A stretch of 11,666 nt of DNA, from the NCBI GenBank assembly GCA_964523735.1, contig CAZFYZ010000115.1, positions 1-11,666 of the forward strand. Reading direction: 5' to 3'. A program made the position numbers and the translations under genes. Within the stretch, counting starts at the first letter, position 1, and every line of letters starts with the position of its first letter. This document shows positions 5,890-11,666 of this stretch, piece after piece. This stretch comes from CAZFYZ01 sp964523735 (GTDB lineage: Bacteria; Armatimonadota; UBA5829). The notes below the pieces were generated by a model, which saw nothing but the letters and a program-made list of their open reading frames with translations, did not search any database and was not told where the DNA came from.

Positions 5890-6337
5890 GTGAAGGACTT
5901 TCTGTTTGGGTTTGAAGTCAGCTTCATCTTGCTGATCATCCTATTCCCTCTTTCTGTTTCTGGATTCGCGGCGGTGAGCGGCGCCGTGTCCCTGGATGGC
6001 GAGGGGGGACGCTGGCTACCGATCCAGACAATGTGGGACTCGATCAGAAGTGGTGGTCGAATCCCTCACCGCAAGCCAGACCGGTCAGCGTGCCAGGAGC
6101 CATACAGATAACATTTCCCGGCTATCACGGTGTGGTATGGTATTGGCGAGACTTTGTTGCTCCCAAGAACCCACACGCCCGCGGGGCTCAACGGCAGTAT
6201 TCCTCTGGGCAAACACCCAGTAGCTGAACGGCTGCTCAGAAATATGCTCAACTATGCTGCACGAGGTCTGGACAAAGCTCCGGTAGTCGTGCCCGGATTT
6301 CGAGAATACTGTCAAAGCATTAGGCTACTTGCAGTGA
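5890..6337 (+). pseudogene. Decayed secreted GH2-type glycoside hydrolase
   Basis: It starts well, with GGAGGGAG at 5877-5884, GTG at 5890 and a plausible signal peptide (SFILLIILFPLSVSGFAA), followed by VSLDGEGG. The frame then breaks in the GGGGGG run at 6002-6007. In the +2-shifted frame the protein resumes as LATDPDNVG, QKWWSNP, VPGAIQ, FPGYHGVVWYWRDF, the N-terminal sugar-binding domain of GH2 (beta-galactosidase/glucuronidase) enzymes. At about 6184 the similarity jumps, in another frame, to LGKHPVAERLLRNMLNYAAR, which resembles the extreme C-terminus of large GH2/GH42-like proteins. A further shift leads to TVKALGYLQ and TGA at 6335-6337. Roughly the first 95 and last 50 residues remain, so the catalytic domain is deleted. 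It follows the SDR gene by 60 bp and was probably the third gene of that operon. Confidence 0.68.
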
Positions 6338-6620
6338 TTGGCGCTGCCTGCCAGCTTCCCTGGCTCGTCTGCCGGACAACTTGACCATTGTTCCATTCGA
6401 ACGAGCCTCAGAAAGCTCCGCGCAGGCGACCTGCAGGTTGCCGGCCTGCTGCTCGCCGGAGGTCAAGGAGCGCTCTGTCGGATCTTCATCGGATCGGCGC
6501 AGCGACCTGAGAGCGCAACACTCGGCAGACAGCGGCGGTGTTCCGTGCCAAAATGAGCCACAAGCCGCCTCACTGCCACTACACCTGATGCAGAGATAGC
6601 GGATTCAGGGGCACACTAGG
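6338..6620. other. Gene-free stretch, nothing recognised
   Basis: No frame on either strand gives a recognisable protein or a start with a ribosome binding site, and I see no RNA gene. Given the relic just before it, this is probably further decayed coding DNA. A GCGCAGGC sequence at 6419-6426 resembles half of the LacI-type operator but has no promoter and a displaced second half. Confidence 0.5.
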
Positions 6621-6650
6621 TTGCATGCGTTTTCTCTTGTCGGCTATAAT
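6621..6650 (+). promoter_or_regulatory. Promoter of the LacI-family gene
   Basis: Perfect -10 TATAAT at 6645-6650, with a weak -35 TTGCAT at 6621-6626 and an 18-bp spacer. The start point would be near 6657, about 67 nt before the chosen start codon. No copy of the operator palindrome overlaps it, so clear autoregulation is not visible. Confidence 0.55.
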
Positions 6651-6723
6651 ATTATGGGAGTATGACAAGCAACGTTCAAGGCAGAGTTTAGGAGTTGGTT
6701 CTGCTGCCTTGCCACGGGATGGA

Positions 6724-7746
6724 ATGATGGTGCCGATTACACAGCGAGATATTGCTCAGGCGATTGGCGTCAACGAAGCGACTGTTTCCAGGGCGCTGGG
6801 CGACCGAGGCCGGATGAGCAAGAAGACGCGGGACCGTATAAAACGGGCGGCGGCCGAGATGGGCTACCACCCGAACCACGCCGCTCGGCTGCTGGCTGTG
6901 GGTCAGTCCAGGTTTGTAGGAGTGGTGGCTGACACCAACGTAATACACACGTTCCACGACAACATCGGTCCCATTCAGCGCCACTTGAGTGAAGCGGGCT
7001 ACTCTATGCTGTTCTTCATCGCGGATGACTCCCTCGGGGGAGAGCAGGAGTGCCTGGCGCAGATCATGGAGCACCGTGTGGCTGGCGCGATTATTATAGC
7101 CGGCCACAACGCGGGCGATATAGCCCGGTACGAGCAGTTGATAAGAGCGGGCGTCAACTTCGTCATCGTCTACATTGGTGTTGATGGTGTGCCGGTCCCG
7201 CAGGTTGTGTCGGACGATTACTCCACCTTTCGGATGCTCACGCAACACTTGATTGATCTGGGGCACAGAGACATAGTCATGCTGTCGATCCCGGACATCT
7301 TCCCGCAAGGCCGCAGGAGGATTGCGGGTTTCAGAGAGGCTATGGACGTGGCCGGTATAGAGGTCGCGCCGGATGCGATCGTGGCGACAGAGCTGGGAGT
7401 CGAGTATGGGGCTGAGGCCATGCGTCATGTGCTCAAGCGCAACCGATTGCCTACGGCGGTTATCGCCAGGCACGACTTGGTTGCTGCGGGCGCGATGCAA
7501 GCTATAATTGATGCCGGGCTATCTGTTCCTGGCGACATCTCTGTCGTCGGTCACGGAAATGAGTGGAGCGGCGCCATGTTGAAAGTCCCTCTTACCACCG
7601 CTGCAGTTCCGATCGATGAGATGGTCAGCATCGCTGTACGCAAGTTGGCGGACATGTGCAACGGAGACCCTGTGGAGCCTGGACGCTTGTCTTTGGGCGC
7701 CACTCTTATCGTGCGTTCGTCTTCAGGACCGGTCCGTCAGGTATAG
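6724..7746 (+). CDS. LacI-family transcriptional regulator
   Basis: About 340 residues from ATG 6724 (or 6727). An in-frame ATG at 6625 lies within the promoter and would add an unlikely N-terminus. The ribosome binding site is weak, so the start is moderately sure. The N-terminal helix-turn-helix reads ITQRDIAQAIGVNEATVSRA (5-24), followed by the hinge NHAARLLAVG (51-60) whose Leu56 would insert at the central CG step of an operator. The rest is a two-lobed periplasmic-binding-protein-like effector domain (about 63-335), with GVVADTN, HRVAGAIIIAG, DLGHRDIVMLS, RRRIAGFREAM and ISVVGHGNEW. The length matches dimeric PurR-type members; the extra tetramer helix of E. coli LacI is absent. It is the only regulator in the window and probably binds the three palindromes at 3539, 3845 and 7852. 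The effector is unknown; a sugar or sugar acid is likely. Confidence 0.92.
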   Translation: MMVPITQRDIAQAIGVNEATVSRALGDRGRMSKKTRDRIKRAAAEMGYHPNHAARLLAVGQSRFVGVVADTNVIHTFHDNIGPIQRHLSEAGYSMLFFIADDSLGGEQECLAQIMEHRVAGAIIIAGHNAGDIARYEQLIRAGVNFVIVYIGVDGVPVPQVVSDDYSTFRMLTQHLIDLGHRDIVMLSIPDIFPQGRRRIAGFREAMDVAGIEVAPDAIVATELGVEYGAEAMRHVLKRNRLPTAVIARHDLVAAGAMQAIIDAGLSVPGDISVVGHGNEWSGAMLKVPLTTAAVPIDEMVSIAVRKLADMCNGDPVEPGRLSLGATLIVRSSSGPVRQV

Positions 7747-7811
7747 CCCTGTACCGGGTCTACCTAGTCCCAAGCTTCCGGTAGTTATTTGCTGAATTCC
7801 TCCAAAGCCCC

Positions 7812-7840
7812 TTGACAACAACCCAAATGCATGGCATAAC
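7812..7840 (+). promoter_or_regulatory. Sigma-70-type promoter before the 7871 gene
   Basis: Perfect -35 TTGACA (7812-7817), a 17-bp spacer and -10 CATAAC (7835-7840, 4/6). The start point would be near 7847, just before the operator. It has the same build as the two promoters at 3564-3592 and 3807-3835. Confidence 0.68.
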
Positions 7841-7851
7841 TGTGTTGGTAG

Positions 7852-7869
7852 TGCGCAGGCGCCTGCGCA
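7852..7869. promoter_or_regulatory. LacI-type operator 3 (perfect palindrome)
   Basis: TGCGCAGGCGCCTGCGCA is a perfect 18-bp palindrome centred on CG, 11 bp after the -10 box and about 105 bp after the stop of the LacI-family gene. Binding here would block initiation or early elongation. It is the reference site for the other two. Confidence 0.78.
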
Positions 7870-7870
7870 G

Positions 7871-8398
7871 GTGCTCGTGATCTCGCGCGGTTCTGCTGTG
7901 GTAACTGGTGCGTTCGATGGATTCTTCTACGTCGAAGACCCGTCTCGCACATCGGGTATCAAGGTGATGTCTTCCGCATCAGTAGCAATCGATGACGTGG
8001 TCAGCCTGACAGGCGTCGTGGGCACGGTGAACGGCGAGAGGGTCATCAATGCCATGAGCGTCAACAAGGTCGACACTGCGCGTGTTGGCCCACTGGCCGC
8101 ATCAGGACGCTCCCTGGTCGGAGCGGGCGGTCCTTCCACCGGTCTTCCAGTGAAGGCGTGGGGCAATGTCACCTACGTTGACCCCAGTGGGGCATTCGCC
8201 TACGTCGACGACGGCAGCCAACTTAATGACGGCAATGCCGATGGACACATTGGTGTGATGGTGATGCTGGCCGGATCCGGCCTCACCGATGTCACATCCA
8301 CCAACTTCCTGATAGTTTCAGGACCGTTGGGACGAGCTTCGAATGGAACAGTCGTGGTTCCAGTTATCTGGGCCGCATCGGGTTCCAAGAACCCGTAG
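7871..8398 (+). CDS. Beta-rich surface-protein domain, apparently N-terminally truncated
   Basis: This open frame runs 175 codons from GTG 7871. It has two copies of a beta-rich, OB-fold-like pattern. The first is FFYVEDPSRTSGIKV followed by DDVVSLTGVVGTVNGERVI; the second is VKAWGNVTYVDPSGAFAYVDDGS followed by FLIVSGPLG. Such repeats occur in long secreted proteins of unknown function. I cannot assign a role. There is no signal peptide and no ribosome binding site. The first recognisable residues begin within a few codons of the operator, and the frame is open back only to 7796 without an ATG. It is therefore probably the C-terminal end of a longer exported protein whose 5' part was deleted, or a gene with a non-canonical start. 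The C-terminus looks natural and is followed by hairpins. Confidence 0.6.
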   Translation: MLVISRGSAVVTGAFDGFFYVEDPSRTSGIKVMSSASVAIDDVVSLTGVVGTVNGERVINAMSVNKVDTARVGPLAASGRSLVGAGGPSTGLPVKAWGNVTYVDPSGAFAYVDDGSQLNDGNADGHIGVMVMLAGSGLTDVTSTNFLIVSGPLGRASNGTVVVPVIWAASGSKNP

Positions 8399-8400
8399 TA

Positions 8401-8426
8401 GATGGCGGCAAGTGCGCTTGCCCATC
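8401..8426 (+). terminator. Hairpin directly after the 7871 gene
   Basis: GATG (8401-8404) and GGCAAG (8407-8412) pair with CTTGCC (8417-8422) and CATC (8423-8426). This gives 10 bp with a 2-nt bulge and a TGCG loop, followed by a short TTT. It starts 2 bp after the stop codon. A weak intrinsic terminator is plausible. Confidence 0.5.
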
Positions 8427-8449
8427 TTTAGAGTAGTGGCGGACGAGAG

Positions 8450-8480
8450 TGTATCGGGCTCTGCTTCAGAGCCCGATACA
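8450..8480. terminator. Perfect 13-14-bp hairpin, U-less terminator candidate
   Basis: TGTATCGGGCTCT at 8450-8462 pairs perfectly with 8468-8480. The 5-nt GCTTC between them can close to a 3-nt loop. It lies between the 7871 gene and the pilin-like gene. There is no T-run on either side, as with the hairpins at 2156 and 2362. It should insulate the pilin gene from the LacI-controlled promoter. Confidence 0.6.
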
Positions 8481-8530
8481 TCCACAGAACAACAAAGAGA
8501 ATAGTGCCTACAAAATGGAGGTCTGATGGA

Positions 8531-9238
8531 ATGCGACCGAGGCAAAAAGGATTCACTCTGATAGAACTGCTGGTGGTGATCGCGATCATTGCGATTCTGG
8601 CGGCGATACTCTTTCCCGTCTTTTCTTCAGCAAAAGAGACGGCGCGGAAGTCGAGCTGTTGTAACAACATGAAGCAGCTCGCGCTCGGTTTTCAGGCTTA
8701 CACAACGGACTACAACAAGTTCCCCGGCGGCTGCCCGATCTACCGGCGCCCCTGGAACAACTACACGGGACCGGAATACATTATGTTGTTGCCGATCAGT
8801 GATTCCAATTACCCGAATCTGTATTACAGAACTGATGTGAAGCGCGGCGTCCTCTACAAATATGTTAAGAACGAGAGCGTGTATGTCTGCCCGTCCGACA
8901 TGCAGGCGAAGAGAACACCCTTCAAGTGCAGCTACTCTATGAATGCTCGTCTCGACTGGCAGAAGAACTTTGGCCTCGTGATGGGAGTCACGGTAAGTGC
9001 AGTTAATAGCCCTTCAAAGACCGTATTGTTGATAGATGAAGGAAACGGCTCAATACCCCTGACAGGTGATTACGCGGGGATGCGCCTACCGATGGGTGAT
9101 GGATTCTTCGGTGACTGGATGGATCAGCCTTCGGAGGCACACGCCAGTTTCTGCAATTTCGCATTCTGCGATGGTCACATCAGGTCCGTGGACATCAAGT
9201 CCTTCAAGACGCTCAACTACGACCCAACACGCAGATAG
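8531..9238 (+). CDS. Type IV pilin-like protein with H-X9-DG domain
   Basis: This 235-residue protein has a class III (prepilin) signal. The short basic leader MRPRQKG is cleaved after Gly7, then FTLIELLVVIAIIAILAAI has Glu at +5 and forms the hydrophobic helix that anchors in the membrane or fibre. Behind it comes the conserved ARKSSCCNNMKQLALGFQAY region. Near the C-terminus His, nine residues and Asp-Gly (HASFCNFAFCDG) form the H-X9-DG motif of this large family, abundant in Planctomycetota, Armatimonadota and related groups. ATG 8531 is chosen because GGAGG lies at 8517-8521 and the leader then has the right length; GTG 8504 would add nine residues. Pilus assembly genes are absent nearby, so it likely uses a type II/IV machinery encoded elsewhere. 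Function of the family is unclear: surface display or transport-related pseudopilin. Its place before a secreted glycosidase is typical. Confidence 0.9.
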   Translation: MRPRQKGFTLIELLVVIAIIAILAAILFPVFSSAKETARKSSCCNNMKQLALGFQAYTTDYNKFPGGCPIYRRPWNNYTGPEYIMLLPISDSNYPNLYYRTDVKRGVLYKYVKNESVYVCPSDMQAKRTPFKCSYSMNARLDWQKNFGLVMGVTVSAVNSPSKTVLLIDEGNGSIPLTGDYAGMRLPMGDGFFGDWMDQPSEAHASFCNFAFCDGHIRSVDIKSFKTLNYDPTRR

Positions 9239-9345
9239 CAAGCGGTAACTGGAGTAGTTGCTCTGCCGACTTGTCGCTGTTGGCCGCAGATGCTGCAGCC
9301 GTCTGTGACGTTCGTCTTCGTTCGCTGAATCACGTGAGGGAACTG

Positions 9346-11666
9346 GTGGAAAACTTGAGGCGTATCGCGGTTGTGTTTGGTGTCGCTCTTGTATTGGGAG
9401 TCTCTGTAGTCTCCGCCGCAGAAGCAGTTGCGGGCACCTCCAGTAGTTCGGATGTGGCGCGGAATCTGGAATGGGCAGAGAAAGCGTTCTCAGACAGGGC
9501 TGGTTCGGTTACTCAGAACAATGTTGTCGTCGTGCACGAGGAGTTCCCCGGGGAGACGAAGAACGGGTTGGCAAACGCCGGAGGGCCGATCCGGCTAGGG
9601 GATAAGGTATATAAGCACGGATTCGGTGTCAATTCGCCGAGCACGCTGCGTGTCACTCTCACAAAACCGGTCGCGGCTTTCAAGTCGGTGATAGGTCTCG
9701 ACAGGAACGTCGACGAGAAACCGGCATCTGTCAGGTTCCATCTCATTGCTTCCGGAAAGGACCTGTTTGCAAGTGACATCATGCGCCCGGGAGCGACTCC
9801 ACGCAGTATCGATGTCCCGCTCAGGGGGGCAGAATCATTCGACCTGGTTGTAGACGATGGCGGGGACGGGCGCTCCTTCGACCAGGCGAACTGGGCAGAT
9901 GCAAGGGTCGTGCTCCAAGACGGTTCGGAAGTATGGTTGGACGACCTGGCGAGGCACGCACAGGTCAGCACGGACATCCCATTTTCCTTCGTGTACGGTG
10001 GACGTCCATCTTCGGAACTCCTGGTTAACTGGAAGAAGAGCGTTAACGATGAGGTTGTTGGCAGGGAGACACGACGGCGGACACTGATATTGATGGACCC
10101 AGCCACCGGGCTTGAGGTTCGAGCCGTTGCCAGGATATATACCAACACTGGAGGAGTCGACTGGACTCTTTACTTCACCAATAAAGGCGACAAGGATACG
10201 CCAATCCTTGAGAAGATTAACGCGGTTGACCTCACGGTCAATACAGGTGTCGGCGTTTCCCCGGTGCTTCACCGAATACATGGGAGCTCGGGCGGAGCAC
10301 TAAACTGGCAGCCTTACGATGATACGCTGTCCGTAGGACAGGAACTTGTTTCTGGAACCCCAACGGGCAGGCCGGCCGAGAAGACAGGGCCATTCTTCAA
10401 TCTTCAGTGGAATGACGGCGGTGTCATCACCGCGATTGGATGGTCGGGAGCGTGGCAGGCTTCTGTCAGCCGCCCTACCCCATACACGGCTCGAGTGTGC
10501 GCGGGCATGCAGTTCGCCCGTCTCAAGCTCCACCCTGGTGAGACGATTCGCACCCCCCGCATAATGCAGTACCATTGGTCAGGGGCTGATGAAGCTTCCT
10601 CATACAACGGTTTCCGCCGGGTAATGTTCGACCACATAATGCCGCGAATAGACGGCAAACTGGTTGTGCCTCCTCTGACTGCCGTAGCTCCTGAGATTGG
10701 GGAATTCCCCTTGTGGAGGTGCGATGAATACAGCGAGGTCGCTGCGAATCGGGACATAGCACGCATTAAGGGGCTAGGGTTCGAGTACTATTGGATCGAC
10801 GCATTCTACAGGTCTGGTCGATTTCCCTGGAACATAGGCAACGATCATCTCCCCATCAGCACAATACCGGATACCAAACGGTTCTCCCAAGGTATCGAAC
10901 CAGTAAGCGAAGCGGTACACAAGGCTGGAATGAAGTTGCTGATGTGGTTCGAGCCGGAGAGAGTAACAGATGGGACGTGGCTTCATGAAAACCACCACGA
11001 GTGGCTGATATCCCCAACTGCGAATTTCCCTCCAGCACTGCGATATCACTTCGAGAACGGATTCCATTTGCTTGATCTCGGTAATGCCGAGGCGTGTGAC
11101 TACATGACTGAACTACTGTCGACCGCTATCAAGCAATGGAACGTGCAGTGTCTGAGAGTGGACTACAATATCTGCCCGCTTCCGTTCTGGCAGGAGGTGA
11201 ATCAGGCCGACCCCGACCGCGTCGGCATAAGCGAGATTCGTTATGTGGAGGGTCTGTACCAGATGTGGGATAACATCTTGCAAGACAACCCGCATCTGTT
11301 CATCGACAACTGTGCTAGCGGCGGCACTCGTATTGATCTTGAGACCTGTTCGAGGTCCATCCCCCTCTGGCGAACAGACGACACGATATGGCCGTTTGCC
11401 GCTGGTGACTATAACGCAAATTCTCTTCTGAATCATACTATGACTGCAGGATTGAGCAGATACGTGCCATTCAGCATCAGTGGCCAGATCGGGTCTGATC
11501 CCTACAACTTCCGTAGTGGGTACAACGCCGGTTTATGTTTGGTAGATAGGCCGGTCGAGGCGGATCGAGACGAGCTGAAAGCTGCCCTGAGCGAAGGTAA
11601 GCGGCTGCGGAAGTACTACTTCGGCGATTTCTACGCCCTTACCAATGTGAACCTGGATCCAACAAA
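9346..11666 (+). CDS. Secreted NPCBM-GH36 alpha-galactosidase-like enzyme, 5' part
   Basis: The frame is open from GTG 9346 (GAGGG at 9335-9339) to the right edge, giving 773 residues. The N-terminus (MENLRRIAVVFGVALVLGVS, VVSAAEA) is a signal peptide. Residues 58-200 are an NPCBM carbohydrate-binding domain (YKHGFGVNSPS, FKSVIGLD, WADARVVL). Residues of about 205-440 form the GH36 beta-sandwich. From about 448 comes the catalytic barrel, with WFEPER (534-539), RVDYN with the expected nucleophile Asp606, DNCASGGTRID with Cys656, and WRTDDT with Asp678 at the acid/base position (WTSDNTD in relatives). The enzyme should remove terminal alpha-galactose or a related sugar from oligosaccharides outside the cytoplasm. 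RVDYN replaces the common KWDMN, so specificity may differ (alpha-N-acetylgalactosaminidase is an alternative). The C-terminal domain lies past the window. Confidence 0.88.
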   Translation, partial: MENLRRIAVVFGVALVLGVSVVSAAEAVAGTSSSSDVARNLEWAEKAFSDRAGSVTQNNVVVVHEEFPGETKNGLANAGGPIRLGDKVYKHGFGVNSPSTLRVTLTKPVAAFKSVIGLDRNVDEKPASVRFHLIASGKDLFASDIMRPGATPRSIDVPLRGAESFDLVVDDGGDGRSFDQANWADARVVLQDGSEVWLDDLARHAQVSTDIPFSFVYGGRPSSELLVNWKKSVNDEVVGRETRRRTLILMDPATGLEVRAVARIYTNTGGVDWTLYFTNKGDKDTPILEKINAVDLTVNTGVGVSPVLHRIHGSSGGALNWQPYDDTLSVGQELVSGTPTGRPAEKTGPFFNLQWNDGGVITAIGWSGAWQASVSRPTPYTARVCAGMQFARLKLHPGETIRTPRIMQYHWSGADEASSYNGFRRVMFDHIMPRIDGKLVVPPLTAVAPEIGEFPLWRCDEYSEVAANRDIARIKGLGFEYYWIDAFYRSGRFPWNIGNDHLPISTIPDTKRFSQGIEPVSEAVHKAGMKLLMWFEPERVTDGTWLHENHHEWLISPTANFPPALRYHFENGFHLLDLGNAEACDYMTELLSTAIKQWNVQCLRVDYNICPLPFWQEVNQADPDRVGISEIRYVEGLYQMWDNILQDNPHLFIDNCASGGTRIDLETCSRSIPLWRTDDTIWPFAAGDYNANSLLNHTMTAGLSRYVPFSISGQIGSDPYNFRSGYNAGLCLVDRPVEADRDELKAALSEGKRLRKYYFGDFYALTNVNLDPT

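Noticed and set aside
6419..6434. Fourth LacI-type operator in the gene-free stretch
   Set aside because: Left half GCGCAGGC is good, but the right half is shifted by one base and lacks TGCGCA. The upstream TTGACC has no -10 partner.
6625..6723. Longer N-terminus for the LacI-family protein starting at ATG 6625
   Set aside because: That ATG overlaps the promoter (-10 at 6645-6650), and the added residues do not belong to the family.
6688..7500. Long minus-strand open frame (270 codons) opposite the LacI-family gene
   Set aside because: Its translation is rich in Arg and His with no family motif, and the plus strand clearly encodes a LacI regulator; it is a shadow frame.
8407..8424. Operator-like sequence before the pilin-like gene
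   Set aside because: Only about 12 of 18 positions match, the centre of symmetry is off by one base and no promoter precedes it; it is better explained as a hairpin after the 7871 gene.
9513..10148. Minus-strand open frame (211 codons) opposite the NPCBM-GH36 gene
   Set aside because: Low-complexity Ser/Arg-rich translation; a shadow of the glycosidase frame.
1..11666. Phage defence island, CRISPR array, toxin-antitoxin pair or mobile element
   Set aside because: No nuclease, transposase, integrase, repeat-spacer array or small gene pair was seen; the content is metabolic and secretory.

Overview
The window looks like a chromosomal segment of a free-living bacterium with about mid-50s % GC, most likely Armatimonadota or a close relative. 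I base that on the style of the genes. There is a type IV-pilin-like protein with an ILFPVF-type N-terminus and an H-X9-DG motif, a secreted NPCBM-GH36 glycosidase, and a beta-rich YVEDPSRTSG-type surface protein fragment. No database search was possible, so the taxonomy is inference. I saw no transposase, integrase, CRISPR array, tRNA or rRNA.

Layout, left to right. (1) Positions 1-810 hold the 3' part of a divergent acetate-kinase-like gene. (2) Positions 811-1034 hold a short relic of a short-chain dehydrogenase (SDR). (3) Positions 1035-2048 encode an Ldh2/AllD-family NAD(P)-dependent oxidoreductase. Its 3' end plus about 150 bp of hairpin-rich downstream DNA is repeated in tandem at 2202-2403, which looks like the tail of a lost paralogue. 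(4) Positions 2451-3407 on the minus strand encode a D-2-hydroxyacid dehydrogenase. (5) Positions 3408-4048 are a large divergent control region with two promoter-operator units and inverted repeats. (6) Positions 4049-5829 hold two translationally coupled genes, a zinc alcohol/polyol dehydrogenase and a gluconate-5-dehydrogenase-like SDR. They are followed by a decayed GH2 glycosidase gene (5890-6337) and about 280 bp with nothing recognisable. (7) Positions 6724-7746 encode a LacI-family regulator. (8) Positions 7812-7869 hold a third promoter-operator unit, placed directly before an apparently N-terminally truncated gene (7871-8398). (9) Positions 8531-9238 encode a pilin-like H-X9-DG protein. 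(10) From 9346 to the right edge lies a secreted NPCBM-GH36 alpha-galactosidase-like enzyme.

How the parts fit. Three promoters share the same build: a perfect TTGACA, a 17-bp spacer, a 4/6 match to the -10 box, and then an 18-bp palindrome 7-11 bp further on. The best palindrome is TGCGCAGGCGCCTGCGCA, with the central CG step expected for a LacI-family operator. The sites drive the hydroxyacid dehydrogenase, the polyol dehydrogenase-SDR pair and the 7871 gene. A LacI-family gene lies in the same cluster, so a local repressor regulon is the simplest reading. The enzyme set resembles L-idonate/5-ketogluconate/2-ketoaldonate interconversion. It comprises an IdnD-like zinc dehydrogenase, an IdnO-like SDR, a GhrB-like hydroxyacid dehydrogenase and a YiaK/AllD-type Ldh2 enzyme. 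Together with extracellular glycosidases this suggests uptake and redox conversion of plant-derived sugars and sugar acids. The substrate is not determined by the sequence.

The region also carries several gene relics (SDR piece, Ldh2 tail, GH2 gene, truncated surface protein), so the locus appears to be eroding or to have been rearranged.
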